This document shows, piece after piece, positions 32,816-41,714 of a stretch of 64,000 nucleotides of DNA (positions within the stretch are counted from its first letter, which is position 1; every line of letters begins with the position of its first letter). Location: contig CAZRCZ010000007.1 in assembly GCA_964598765.1 (NCBI GenBank), positions 62,001-126,000 on the forward strand. The letters run 5' to 3'. The DNA comes from CAZRCZ01 sp964598765 (GTDB lineage Bacteria; Sumerlaeota; Sumerlaeia; MVZB01; JAJFLK01). The notes beneath the pieces are model-generated. The model worked only from the letters and a program-made list of their open reading frames with translations. It had not been told where the DNA came from and did no database searches. The position numbers were made by a program, and so were the translations under genes.

Positions 32816-33618
32816 GAATTTTATTCATCGGGGCGCATCCGGACGATCCGGATTATCGCGCGGGCGGAACGGCCAAACGCTACAGCGCCGCGGGCCACGG
32901 CGTGAAATTCATCTCCATGACCAACGGCGACATGGGACATCACGAAATTCGCGGTCCGGCCCTTGTCGAGCGGCGCAAGCGCGAGGCGTTTGTCGCCAGC
33001 GGGATCGCGGGAGTGGAATACCAGATTCTCAACAACCGCGACGCGCGGCTTTATCCGACGCTGGAAATGCGCGATGACGTGATCGGGATGATCCGCCAAG
33101 CAAATCCCGACCTGATATTCACGCACCGCCCGAACGACTATCACCCCGACCACCGCTACACTTCGATCTTGATTCAGGACGCGGCTTATCTTCTGTCCGT
33201 GCCGGGAATTTGTCCGCGAGTTCCCTTTTTGCGCCGACCGCCGGTGATTTGCTACATGGAGGACGAATTCGAGAAACCGGTTCCGTTCAAACCGGAGATC
33301 GTCGTTTCGATAGACAACACGATCGAGGACAAAATCAAGATGCTCGATTGCCACGCCTCGCAATTTTACGAGTGGTTGCCGTTCAATCAGGGGATGAACA
33401 AGGACGTGCCGGAATCGCCGGAGGAGCGGATCGAATGGCTCGGCGAAATCACGCGCGAGCGTAGCGCGAACACGGCGGACAAATTCCGCGACGTCTTGGT
33501 CCGCCTGTATGGCGAGGAACGGGGAAAAAGAATTCAATACGCCGAGGCGTTCGAGGTTTGCGAATACGGAAAACCGCTGACGGCGGAGAACCGGAAGACG
33601 CTGTTTCCATTTTTTTAA
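32812..33618 (+). CDS. PIG-L (LmbE-like) deacetylase
   Basis: The 268-residue zinc hydrolase removes N-acetyl groups from sugars, such as GlcNAc-linked inositol or bacillithiol-type precursors. The zinc motif is GAHPDDPDYRAGG at the N-terminus. The third ligand lies in HRPNDYHPDHR (about residues 104-114). The length is usual. It is coupled to the upstream Gfo/Idh/MocA gene by an ATGA overlap, which supports a two-step sugar modification. Glycan, thiol or antibiotic substrates are all possible. Confidence 0.92.
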   Translation: MRILFIGAHPDDPDYRAGGTAKRYSAAGHGVKFISMTNGDMGHHEIRGPALVERRKREAFVASGIAGVEYQILNNRDARLYPTLEMRDDVIGMIRQANPDLIFTHRPNDYHPDHRYTSILIQDAAYLLSVPGICPRVPFLRRPPVICYMEDEFEKPVPFKPEIVVSIDNTIEDKIKMLDCHASQFYEWLPFNQGMNKDVPESPEERIEWLGEITRERSANTADKFRDVLVRLYGEERGKRIQYAEAFEVCEYGKPLTAENRKTLFPFF

Positions 33619-33625
33619 TTTGGAG

Positions 33626-33702
33626 AAGATTCACCACAGAGACGCAGAAAAGAATTGATTCGCGCGCTGAAATTAAAAATCTACAATCCGCAATCCGTTT
33701 AG
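33626..33702. repeat. CACAGAGACGCAGA arm plus 'caatccgcaatccg' remnant
   Basis: A 'caccacagagacgcagaaaa' arm at 33633-33652 is followed by A/T-rich 'aaaaatctacaatccgcaatcc' text. Both are repeat families seen elsewhere in the window. They fill the gap between the convergent deacetylase and M50 protease genes. Confidence 0.6.
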
Positions 33703-34910
33703 ATTCCAAACTCCATCTGATTTCTCACGATTCGGAATAAGGTTTCGCGCGTTAAAACGCCTAGAAGCGCATCCCCTTCGACGACGGGCAGTTGATGGAC
33801 TCCGGCTTGATCCATTCGTTGCAGGGCCGTCCAGAGCGAATCGGACGGTGAAAGCGGGGGAAACCGAGCGATCGGCTCGGCAATGGCCTGCACGGGAACG
33901 TTGACGCGTTGCTCCTCGGGGACTTGCTTGACCTCGTTGAGAGTCACCAATCCGGCCAACTGGTCCCCGACTTCAATCGAAAAGGCGCGATGCCCTTGGC
34001 GAAGAATCGGTCCCTCGATCAACTGCGCGACGCTCATGTTGCCCGGCACGCGAAAACAATCCTCGATGAATGTTTCGCCAACCAAAATGTGAGTCAAACC
34101 CTCCTTGAGCATCATTTGCGCGACGCTGGATCGCGCGGCGTTCCGCAGGAACCAACCGATGAAAGCCATCCAGAGTCCGTTGACCGCGGGCGCGCCGGCG
34201 AAAATGGAGAAGATTCCGCCGAGAATGAGCAGATAGGCGAAGATCGCGCCGCCTCGCGCGGCGATGCGCGTAGCCTTGGCGTAGCTTCCGCTCCACGCCC
34301 AGATTGCCGAGCGAAAAACCCGTCCGCCGTCGAGCGGAAACCCGGGAACACAGTTGAAGAGGATCAAAGTGAAATTGATGCGACCGAGCCACTGCGCGAT
34401 GGCCTTCACCAATTCCGAGGGGACTATTACGAGCGCGAAGGGATCGGGTGGCGGGATCGCGCGCGCCAGCAACGTAAACGCGACCCCCAGCGCCAAGCTA
34501 ACCGCCGGACCGGCAATCGCGATCAGAAATTCGTCGCGCGGGCGGTCCGGCTCTCGGCTTAGGCGTGCGACGCCTCCAAAAATGAAAAGGGTGATCGAGC
34601 GGATCGGCAGTCCCAGCGCGTTGGAGGTTAGGCTGTGGCCCAATTCATGCAGAAGAATCGAAACAAAAAACAGGATGCCCGTGACGATTCCCGCGGAATA
34701 AGCCGCGACGCTTGGCCAGTTTTTATATTCTTCAGAAAATTCTTGGCTCAGTGAAAAGGTGACGAGCAGAAAAATGACGATCCAACTGTAGTCGAGACCG
34801 ATGCGGATGCCAAGGACGCGCCCCAGCGCAATCGCTCCGCCGCCGAACGGCCCGCGCAGGGGTTCCTCCGTTCTGTTCCGATACGGGAAATTTTCTCTTC
34901 CTTCGTTCAC
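33699..34910 (-). CDS. Site-2-type M50 metalloprotease with CBS domains
   Basis: The 403-residue intramembrane zinc protease shows the active-site motif LLHELGHSL and the second motif NCVPGFPLDGGR in a later helix; these supply His-Glu-His and Asp ligands. About six membrane helices are visible. A pair of CBS domains forms the C-terminus (FSIEVGDQLAGLVTLNEVKQ and LPVVEGDALLGVLTRE), a known arrangement in SpoIVFB-like proteases and probably an ATP/AMP-sensing control. Its substrate, usually an anti-sigma factor or a membrane pro-protein, is not apparent from the neighbours. Confidence 0.93.
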   Translation of the reverse strand: MNEGRENFPYRNRTEEPLRGPFGGGAIALGRVLGIRIGLDYSWIVIFLLVTFSLSQEFSEEYKNWPSVAAYSAGIVTGILFFVSILLHELGHSLTSNALGLPIRSITLFIFGGVARLSREPDRPRDEFLIAIAGPAVSLALGVAFTLLARAIPPPDPFALVIVPSELVKAIAQWLGRINFTLILFNCVPGFPLDGGRVFRSAIWAWSGSYAKATRIAARGGAIFAYLLILGGIFSIFAGAPAVNGLWMAFIGWFLRNAARSSVAQMMLKEGLTHILVGETFIEDCFRVPGNMSVAQLIEGPILRQGHRAFSIEVGDQLAGLVTLNEVKQVPEEQRVNVPVQAIAEPIARFPPLSPSDSLWTALQRMDQAGVHQLPVVEGDALLGVLTRETLFRIVRNQMEFGI

Positions 34911-35015
34911 CGTCGGATAATCCGGGGGCGGATATTCAAGCTATTCCGGCGATTCGCCATCTCGGGCATGCTTGTCAAGAATTCAACTCACCGAACATCA
35001 AAAAATCGAGCGACG

Positions 35016-36428
35016 TCATTTTCCCTTATCCGGAAACTTAAATGGCAGAACGTCCGGCACGACGCTGACTTCGGTGGTGAATTTGAACGGATATTTTCCG
35101 CCGCTCTCATACACCAATTCGACAAAAAACGCAGTGAACCCTTTTTCCGGTTTGTTCACCTTTCCCAGATACGTTCCGTCGGCTTGCGGGTCGAGACGCG
35201 AACTGGTGTAGGCTTTGCCGATGGTGTCGAGGCGGAAGTCGCGGGCGTTGGGATTGGTCGCCTGCCACAAGTTCACTTCCTTCGGTTTGTCCTTGACCGT
35301 CACGCGGATCGAGCCGTCCTTGTCTTTCTTCCATGAGAATTGCGGGCGCGGTTTGCCGTCCAGAATCGCCTGATAAAACGCCGCCAGACTTTCACGCGCG
35401 TCGCTTCCGGCGAGGGAATGTTTGGCGTTGGGAACGTAGCGGATGTGCTTTTCCTCCGGAAGATCGGCATAATAAAATTGCGAGTTGTCGGGGAGGAAGA
35501 ATTCGTCCCCCGAGGCGTTGATCATGAACTTCGGGATTTTCAGCCGCTCGCGGTCGCGGTAGTTGTAGGGGTCCTCGATCTTGAGCGCGGCTTGATATTC
35601 GGGTGTGCCGATTTTGTCCGGAAAAATGTGATGCTTGACGTAATCGTTGAGCGCGGGAGAGAAAAATCCGTAAGCCTCATAGTGATGCCGCGTGATTTGT
35701 TCCGAGTTCAGCGCGTCAATCACCATCGGAATAATCGCGATGACGCGCTTGTCCTCCAAGCCGGTCAGCCACGTCGTCCAACCGCGTTTGGAGCCGCCGG
35801 CCACGACGAATTTTTCGATTTTCAGTTTGCCCCCTTGGTCCCCCGCCAGAAGCTCCTGCATGGCATCCATCGCGCGTACCGCGCTTTTGACCATCGCCAG
35901 CCGCACGAGCCACGTTTCGTCCTTGGTGTCTATGAATTTGATCCGCGAGTAGGCGATGAGATCGTCCTCGGAACGTCCCTGGTCCTTGGAGTCGGCGAAA
36001 TAAAGGGGCTGATTCGGAACCTGACCCAATTCGGCAACGGGCGTTGCTGTATCCATCGCCAAGGGTATGATCCGTTCGGGAGCGTTCTTCGGCGCATCAT
36101 CCTTGTTGCTTCCTCCGCCGATGAAAAGGAAGCCGGTGTTGCCTTTCACCGCGTCGGGCTTGACGACGGTGAGCCAATGCTTCCAGACCGGGCGATCCAC
36201 GTCCGCCGAGGAACGCCACGTCTGTGAGGTCAATTCGAGAACGAAAATTTTGTAGCCTTTTCCCGGAAGCGAATTCACCAATTTCCACGAATACGTCGGA
36301 TCAGGCTTGGCGATGTAGCGGTCCAGCGCGGTCTCTTCCGCGCGTGCCGTCCCAAGCGTCAAAACCAAAAGTATAAAAAGCCCCAGTCGGCTCATGCGAT
36401 TCATGATGGTTGAGCGTATTTGATTCAT
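35016..36428 (-). CDS. PhoPQ-activated-pathogenicity-related (PqaA-like) alpha/beta hydrolase
   Basis: The 470-residue exported protein has a signal peptide (GLFILLVLTLGTARA). The alpha/beta-hydrolase nucleophile elbow reads VVAGGSKRGWTTWL, with the Ser in G-G-S-K-R-G. The acid/His part includes MINASGDEFFLPDN and IRYVPNAKHSLAG. The order and length match the PqaA-related family, which despite its name is common in environmental PVC bacteria and has no settled function. Met9 or Met12 could also be the true start. The gene stands alone between the M50 protease and tRNA-Ser. Confidence 0.9.
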   Translation of the reverse strand: MNQIRSTIMNRMSRLGLFILLVLTLGTARAEETALDRYIAKPDPTYSWKLVNSLPGKGYKIFVLELTSQTWRSSADVDRPVWKHWLTVVKPDAVKGNTGFLFIGGGSNKDDAPKNAPERIIPLAMDTATPVAELGQVPNQPLYFADSKDQGRSEDDLIAYSRIKFIDTKDETWLVRLAMVKSAVRAMDAMQELLAGDQGGKLKIEKFVVAGGSKRGWTTWLTGLEDKRVIAIIPMVIDALNSEQITRHHYEAYGFFSPALNDYVKHHIFPDKIGTPEYQAALKIEDPYNYRDRERLKIPKFMINASGDEFFLPDNSQFYYADLPEEKHIRYVPNAKHSLAGSDARESLAAFYQAILDGKPRPQFSWKKDKDGSIRVTVKDKPKEVNLWQATNPNARDFRLDTIGKAYTSSRLDPQADGTYLGKVNKPEKGFTAFFVELVYESGGKYPFKFTTEVSVVPDVLPFKFPDKGK

Positions 36429-36584
36429 CTTCTTCCTCCCGGATAATTTGCTTACTCTCGCTCGATCCGCTTGCTGTGCCCGTCAGTCTTTCAGGCAATG
36501 GGTCCATTTTCAAGGTTGGCGTGAGGCTTGCGCACCAAACCGTCTTGATCTTGGCCTCCCTTGGGCGATAGAATGGCCTGTAAT

Positions 36585-36678
36585 GGAGAGATGGCCGAGC
36601 GGCTGAAGGCGGCAGATTGCTAATCTGTTATAGGGTTGAAAAGCTCTATCGAGGGTTCGAATCCCTCTCTCTCCGCCA
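36585..36678 (+). tRNA. tRNA-Ser (anticodon GCT)
   Basis: This is a 94 nt type II tRNA with a long variable arm and encoded CCA. The acceptor stem is GGAGAGA/TCTCTCC with discriminator G. The D loop contains GGCTGAAGGC. The anticodon loop TTGCTAA gives GCT, reading AGC/AGU serine codons. The T arm is GAGGG-TTCGAAT-CCCTC. Confidence 0.97.
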
Positions 36679-36704
36679 GATTTTTGAACCCCGGCATGAA
36701 AAGG

Positions 36705-37604
36705 TTAGGGGGCTTTGGGAGCCGGAGCGGGATTGGCCGCGGGAGGTTGCGCGGGGGCTGGATTCTGCGCCGCTTCGGGAGCGGGACCTCCTCCCTTCTT
36801 AAGCGCATCCACCTGAGCCTTGACGCGATCCAATCCCTCATAGTTGGGATTGCGCGTGATGATTTGGTCGTAGAGTTTCAACGCCTCGGCGGTGCGGCCT
36901 TGCTTTTGGCTGATTTGCGCGAGCCGCTCCAAACTTTGCCACGCAAGCAGGTGGCTGGGGTTGCCCGTGATGAGTTTGGTGTATTGATCGTGCGCCGAAG
37001 GGAGATCATTCAGCGCAAAACTGCTTTCGCCGAGATAGAATTGCGCCTGCGTCAGCGCGTCGCCGGTCGGATTTTTGGCGAGAACCTGTTCGAATCCCTT
37101 GCGGGCGGCTTCGTAACGCCCAAGGTGAAATTGCTTCAACGCTTCGGCGTAATCATCCTCGCCTCCGGCGGGTTTGGTTCCCGCGGTATCGGCCGGCTTG
37201 TCGGCGGGTTGCGGCGCGGGTTGCATTCCCAATTTGTTGCCAAGCGCGGCAATCTGATAACTCAAATCCTCAACTTGCTTGCGAAGCTTTTCGAGTTGCT
37301 CCCCTTGCGCGCGGATCGTCTTATCGGTGTCCGCGAGATTGGTCTTGAGTAGGTCGGTACGGCTGTGGACGTTTTCATCCAGCGTGTCGAGCCGATAATC
37401 GGTTTTGCGCTGGGTGGACGCCTGTTCCTCTTTCTGATCCTTGAGAAGTTGCTTGATCTCCAGCACGTCGCGAGCGACCAGTCCCTGACTTCCGGGAGGC
37501 TGGAGCGTCCCGCAGGCGGCCAAAGTGACAACACCCAAAATTGCGAGGGGGAGCTTTGAACTCCCCCTCAACGATTCGATGCCGATTTTTTCAAGGATGG
37601 ACAT
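36705..37604 (-). CDS. cpoB: Cell division coordinator CpoB / YbgF-like protein
   Basis: The 299-residue envelope protein carries a lipoprotein-type signal (LAILGVVTLAACG), an N-terminal coiled coil (about 30-120, LEKLRKQVEDLSYQIAAL at its end), an Ala/Pro linker, three TPRs (YAEALKQFHLGRYEAARKGF; AQFYLGESSFALNDLPSA), and a Pro/Ala-rich tail. In proteobacteria CpoB links peptidoglycan synthesis to Tol-Pal during division. It is usually non-lipidated, so the lipobox is a variation. The ATG at 37604 has AAGGA at a good distance. It follows pal closely; tolQRAB are not in the window. Confidence 0.88.
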   Translation of the reverse strand: MSILEKIGIESLRGSSKLPLAILGVVTLAACGTLQPPGSQGLVARDVLEIKQLLKDQKEEQASTQRKTDYRLDTLDENVHSRTDLLKTNLADTDKTIRAQGEQLEKLRKQVEDLSYQIAALGNKLGMQPAPQPADKPADTAGTKPAGGEDDYAEALKQFHLGRYEAARKGFEQVLAKNPTGDALTQAQFYLGESSFALNDLPSAHDQYTKLITGNPSHLLAWQSLERLAQISQKQGRTAEALKLYDQIITRNPNYEGLDRVKAQVDALKKGGGPAPEAAQNPAPAQPPAANPAPAPKAP

Positions 37605-37629
37605 GATGTTTCCTTGAGCGCGAATGGAT

Positions 37630-38250
37630 TTAATAAACCAAGAACTGCGCCCTTCGGTTCTTGGCAAAGGCGTCTTCGGACTTGGCCATGTCGAGCGGTC
37701 GTTCCTCGCCGTAGCTGATCGTGTGCAACGATGCATCGCCGATGCCATGTTGGACCAGATACGACTTGACGGCGTTCGCCCGGCGCTGGCCGAGGTTGTA
37801 GTTATATTCCACGGTCCCGCGTTCGTCGCAATGCCCCTCAATCAGGATTTGCACCCCTGCGTGGGATTGAAGCCATTGGGCGTTGCCGTCCAGCGTCTTT
37901 TGCGCGGAGGAATCCAAATCGGAGCTGTCGAAAGCGAAATGAACCATCGCCAGATCGTTGATCATTCCACGCGGATCTTGGCGGAGAGGCTCAACTTCCG
38001 GGAGACCGCCGTTGGCGTCGGCGACTTTGGATCCGTCTTTTCCGCCGTTGGCGTCAACGACGTCGGGGGGCGGGGGAAGACCGGTTATGTCGCCATTATG
38101 AATCGAGGCGAGGTTGGCGACCTTCGGCCTCCAGAACTGCCACCACTTTTCGCGGGGCTTGCCACTGGCGCATCCGGCGGGACCCAGCATGACAGCGAGT
38201 CCCAACAGGGCGAACATCAGCGGAGAAAGGGAACGGGAGCGGTTAAACAT
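37630..38250 (-). CDS. pal: Peptidoglycan-associated lipoprotein Pal
   Basis: The 206-residue outer-membrane lipoprotein binds peptidoglycan through an OmpA-like domain. The lipobox is MLGPAGC. A linker of about 70 residues rich in Pro, Asp and Gly follows. The OmpA domain begins VHFAFDSSDLDSSA and contains EGHCDERGTVEYNYNLGQRR with the diaminopimelate-binding Asp and Arg. It ends at NRRAQFLVY. The gene is directly upstream of cpoB, as in Tol-Pal operons, and its presence supports a diderm envelope. Confidence 0.94.
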   Translation of the reverse strand: MFNRSRSLSPLMFALLGLAVMLGPAGCASGKPREKWWQFWRPKVANLASIHNGDITGLPPPPDVVDANGGKDGSKVADANGGLPEVEPLRQDPRGMINDLAMVHFAFDSSDLDSSAQKTLDGNAQWLQSHAGVQILIEGHCDERGTVEYNYNLGQRRANAVKSYLVQHGIGDASLHTISYGEERPLDMAKSEDAFAKNRRAQFLVY

Positions 38251-38506
38251 CGGGAGTTCCTCCTATGCAACGATGATTTTGGAATTTTGAGGTTCGGAGG
38301 GAATCTTGAGGCAGGCCTGGGCGATCCCTCCATGGAACCTTGCTACGATGACTTTAACTTATCTCGCCCGAGAACGCCAGCAAAAAATCGAATGTAAATT
38401 TTTCGCGGGAGCGAAATCGTTTCGGGAGGCGGGTCGTATGAAACGAACCGGGCCGTTTGACCCGGTCGTTCCATTTTGACCCGGTCTCCCAAATCCCTAT
38501 TGTCGG

Positions 38507-39085
38507 TTAATGATGATCCTTGCCTTTTTTGTCGTCCTTCTTTCCTTTATCGCTGGAGTGTTGTTGCGAGGGTTTCGACTGATGCTGAGGCTGAGCGTGT
38601 TGTTCTTGACGCGGTTGTTCAGTCGCGCGGTGTTCCTCATGCCTCATGTCGCGTTCTTCATGGCGCATTTCGCGGTGATCGCCTTCGCGTCCACGGTGCG
38701 ACTCCATACGCTCCCTCTCATGTCTGCGACTGAAATCGCCGTGCTCAAATTCGTGCCGCTCGACGCGCCAATGCTCCGCCAGATGGGGTTCCAGCCAACA
38801 TCCCCGTCGCCAGCGCCAATGCCCTTCGTTGAAACACCAATAGCCGTCCACCCAAACGAATCCCACGGTCGGGCAAATGGGTTGGACTTCGATGATGGGC
38901 ACGGGCGCAACCCCGACGGCCAGCGCCGGACCGGCGTAAATTTCGCCCCAAACCGGAGCCGGTAGCGGCTCAATGGCGACTCCCGGAGCCGAAACAGTTA
39001 CGCCCGGCCACGAGATGTAGCATCCGCCCAACAGAATCGGCATCGCCAAGACAATCGGCCAGTAATATGATCGGAATTTTTTCAT
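38507..39085 (-). CDS. Trp-rich surface lipoprotein with His/Glu/Arg tail
   Basis: The 192 residues start with MKKFRSYYWPIVLAMPILLGGC, a lipobox. The core has VGFVWVDGYW followed by HWRWRRGCWLEPHLAEHW, similar to YXWGXW-type repeats. The C-terminal half is highly charged and His-rich (HRGREGDHREMRHEERDMRH). The second copy of the family lies directly upstream. The function is unknown; a metal- or polymer-binding surface role is an inference. I chose the ATG at 39085 because GAGGAG lies 7-12 nt before it. Confidence 0.85.
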   Translation of the reverse strand: MKKFRSYYWPIVLAMPILLGGCYISWPGVTVSAPGVAIEPLPAPVWGEIYAGPALAVGVAPVPIIEVQPICPTVGFVWVDGYWCFNEGHWRWRRGCWLEPHLAEHWRVERHEFEHGDFSRRHERERMESHRGREGDHREMRHEERDMRHEEHRATEQPRQEQHAQPQHQSKPSQQHSSDKGKKDDKKGKDHH

Positions 39086-39144
39086 GATTTTTCTCCTCTT
39101 CAGCAATCTATACTAAAGCATTATTACCTTATCGGATGAATCTT

Positions 39145-40584
39145 TCAATTCTTATGTTCTTTCTCCTTGTCCTTGTCCTTATCCTTTTTCTTTCCTTTGT
39201 CGCTGTCTTTCTTCCCCTTGTCCTCCCCTTTGTGTTCCGACTGCTGGGGTTGAGACGACTGTGGGTGTTGCTCACCCTTTCCAGTTTCCTCTTTGCCTTT
39301 CTCCTTATCCTTGCCCCCCTTCTTCTCCCCCTTGCGTTCGGAAGGTGGAGGCTCGGAGGGCGGCGGATTTTGTTCGCCTTTGCGAGTATCCTCCTTGCCT
39401 TTCTCCCGGCCCTTGCCCCCCTTCATTTCGCCCTTATGCTCGGAGGGTTGAGGTTCCGAGGACGGCGGATTTTGTTCGCCCTTGCGAGTATCCTCCTTGC
39501 CTTTCTCCCGGCCCTTGCCCCCCTTCATTTCGCCCTTATGCTCGGAGGGTTGAGGTTCCGAGGACGGCGGATTTTGTTCGCCCTTGCGAGTATCCTCCTT
39601 GCCTTTCTCCCGCTCCTTTCCTCCCTTCATGTCTCCCCGATGTTCGGAGGATTGAGACTCGGATGATTGCGGGCGCTGTTCATTCTTTCGAGTTTCCTCT
39701 TTGCCTTTTCCGCTTTCCTTTTTGGTCCTATCATCCCGACGCTCGGACTGTTGAGGTTGGGGCGACTGTGGAGCCTGCCGGTCCTTCCGCATTTCCTCGC
39801 GACGTGGTTCCTCGCGCTTCATATCGCGGTGTTCATCGCGATGTTCCTCCCGCATGTCCCGGTGATCCTCGCGCCGCTCTTTTTCAATTTGGCGGTGATC
39901 CTCCCGACGTTCCATATCCCGAGCACGGTGTTCCTCGTGACGCTCATGTCCGGCCCGAATATGGCGCTCGCTTTCCCACTCTTTGACGCGATGAGGCTCA
40001 AGCCAGCATCCTTTTCTCCAATGCCAACGTCCCCCTTCCATTTCCCACCAGCCGTCCACCCATGCCCAACCCACGACGGGGCAGACGGGTCTGACTTCGA
40101 TGATGGGAGCCGGAACAACGCCGACGGCAAGCGGAGGACCGGAGTAAAATTCTCCATACACGGCCGGCAATGTTATTTCCACATGCACGCCCGGTTCCTC
40201 GATGCGCACGCCTCCGACCCACAGGTGTCGTTCATGTTCCCATAATTCGACGCGATGAGGTTCCAACCAACATCCGTTTCTCCAATGCCATCGTCCCCCA
40301 TCGAGCACCCACCAACCATCCACCCAAACTAGCCCGACGGCGGGCATTTGGGGTCTAACTTCAACAATGGGAGGGGGTGCCACGTTGACCGCCAGCGGGG
40401 GACCGGCGTAATACTCGCCATAAACGGGAGCGGGCAATTGCGCTTCCACTTTCGCGCCCTCCGGCGCGACATATCCCCCGGAAGGGGCCGCTCCCCCGAT
40501 AGGGCTGGTCGTGATATAACAACCGCTCAACAGGAGCGTTGAAACCGCGATGATCGGACGCCAGTATTCTCGTAAGATTTTCAT
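39145..40584 (-). CDS. Trp-rich lipoprotein with two core repeats and a Lys/Glu tandem-repeat tail
   Basis: The 479 residues carry a lipobox (VSTLLLSGC), then two copies of the core found once in the downstream paralog: VGLVWVDGWWVLDGGRWHW and VGWAWVDGWWEMEGGRWHW. A long, highly charged tail follows with HRDMREEHRDEHRDM, then imperfect 34-residue units (EKGKEDTRKGEQNPPSSEP) repeated four to five times and a Lys/Asp run at the end. The tail is surely disordered. In the two best copies the DNA repeat has a period of 102 bp with almost no change, implying recent expansion or homogenisation. The function is unknown. Confidence 0.85.
   Translation of the reverse strand: MKILREYWRPIIAVSTLLLSGCYITTSPIGGAAPSGGYVAPEGAKVEAQLPAPVYGEYYAGPPLAVNVAPPPIVEVRPQMPAVGLVWVDGWWVLDGGRWHWRNGCWLEPHRVELWEHERHLWVGGVRIEEPGVHVEITLPAVYGEFYSGPPLAVGVVPAPIIEVRPVCPVVGWAWVDGWWEMEGGRWHWRKGCWLEPHRVKEWESERHIRAGHERHEEHRARDMERREDHRQIEKERREDHRDMREEHRDEHRDMKREEPRREEMRKDRQAPQSPQPQQSERRDDRTKKESGKGKEETRKNEQRPQSSESQSSEHRGDMKGGKEREKGKEDTRKGEQNPPSSEPQPSEHKGEMKGGKGREKGKEDTRKGEQNPPSSEPQPSEHKGEMKGGKGREKGKEDTRKGEQNPPPSEPPPSERKGEKKGGKDKEKGKEETGKGEQHPQSSQPQQSEHKGEDKGKKDSDKGKKKDKDKDKEKEHKN
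39370..39670. repeat. 102 bp tandem repeats inside the Trp-rich lipoprotein gene
   Basis: The segments starting near 39441 and 39543 are practically identical over 102 bp. A diverged unit precedes and another follows them. The period is 34 codons, so the frame is preserved. Confidence 0.85.
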
Positions 40585-40749
40585 GGTTTGATCTCCTTTT
40601 CAGCGCTTTCCCCCCCAACTACGCTCACTTATCGGAATATCCTCCCCGAATGTCCAGCGCAAAAGCTCCGGGCAAGGAGTTCCTCCTGCCCGTAGAGACA
40701 CGACCACCGGCCAAAAGTTCCATTGTTTGACCAAGATAGACCCTTTACT

Positions 40750-41601
40750 TTATTGGTAATTTTTTTGGACCTTCAGCCGCCGCTGGATTGTCGCAAACGG
40801 ATCGGCGGGACCTCTGGCCGGGTCCACGTATCGCGCCAAATCGCGCAGGGCTATCACGGTGAAATTCTTTTCCTTTAGGAAATTCATATACGAATCGAAC
40901 ATTGTCGGATCGGTGTTGACCCAAGGATGCTCGCTATCGGGGACACCGTGGAATTGGAGGACGGCGATTTTCCCTTTGGTTGCCAACGCGGCGGCCATCT
41001 GAAAATTGGTCATCGTCCACGCCGGGCGGGCATCCCCCGCCGAGGGAATCAACAGCGGATGGTCGTCGTAGGGCGTATAGGCGCTTCCCTGCCCCTTGTC
41101 GTAGGGATATTCCGGCGCGCCGCCGCGCCGCGCCCAGAGATAGCCCTTTTGCTGAATAACTTTCAGCGCATGAATGTGAATGTCATTGCCCGGATAAGCG
41201 AAGCTGACCGGACGCGGGATTCTGTGCGCTTCGCATTGCTTTTCGATGAACTCCAAATCGGCGAGAAATTCCTCGTCGCTCTGTTTGCTGACTCCCTTGT
41301 GGTTGCGCGTGTGATTGCCGATCTCGAAACCCATGTCGTTGAGAGCCTTGATTTCCTCCCACGTCATGTAGTGGGTTTTGTCGGTCGTGAAAGTGAATCC
41401 CTCGGTGATGAAAAACGTCGCGCCGAAGCCAAGTTTTTTCAGAAGCGGCCCGACGGTGGTCGCGTGCGATTTGACCGAATCGTCGAAGGTCAGGACGACA
41501 AGACGGTCGGGGATCGGCTGAAGCTCGGCGGCGCGGGAGACCCTTGGGAGGAAGAGCAAGAGCAAGATTGAGAGCAAGAAGTTGGATTTCATTTTCATCA
41601 T
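40750..41601 (-). CDS. Exported polysaccharide deacetylase (NodB fold)
   Basis: The 283 residues start with a signal peptide (FLLSILLLLFLPRVSRA). The NodB catalytic motifs are LVVLTFDDSVKSH (catalytic and metal Asp pair), GNHTRNHKG (two metal His) and SFAYPGND. The C-terminal part has IAVLQFHGVPDSEHPW with the final conserved His. It hydrolyses N-acetyl (or O-acetyl) groups on polysaccharides, probably peptidoglycan or exopolysaccharide, in the periplasm. It has no close operon partner. Confidence 0.92.
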   Translation of the reverse strand: MMKMKSNFLLSILLLLFLPRVSRAAELQPIPDRLVVLTFDDSVKSHATTVGPLLKKLGFGATFFITEGFTFTTDKTHYMTWEEIKALNDMGFEIGNHTRNHKGVSKQSDEEFLADLEFIEKQCEAHRIPRPVSFAYPGNDIHIHALKVIQQKGYLWARRGGAPEYPYDKGQGSAYTPYDDHPLLIPSAGDARPAWTMTNFQMAAALATKGKIAVLQFHGVPDSEHPWVNTDPTMFDSYMNFLKEKNFTVIALRDLARYVDPARGPADPFATIQRRLKVQKNYQ

Positions 41602-41627
41602 GAATTGACCTTGCCTTATGCGGAATT

Positions 41628-41695
41628 CTCTGCGAACTCTGTGCCTGTGCGTTGAAATTGGCTTTCTTTAACGCAGAGGCGCAGAGATCGCAGAG
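41628..41695. repeat. Hairpin of CTCTGCGAACTCTG-type arms
   Basis: The two 29 bp arms (41628-41656 and 41667-41695) are inverted copies with about 25 of 29 matches around a 10 bp loop. They lie between the deacetylase and the HEPN gene, and belong to the same repeat family as the CACAGAGACACAGAG copies. Confidence 0.75.
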
Positions 41696-41714
41696 CATTT
41701 TGAGCCGCCTTCAT

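Noticed and set aside
35016..36428. Possible PhoPQ-regulated virulence gene
   Set aside because: The family name is historical; no PhoP or PhoQ gene or PhoP box is visible, so only the hydrolase fold is claimed.
39370..39670. Regular direct repeats that could suggest a CRISPR array
   Set aside because: The 102 bp units are contiguous without spacers and lie in the Lys/Glu tail of a lipoprotein gene.
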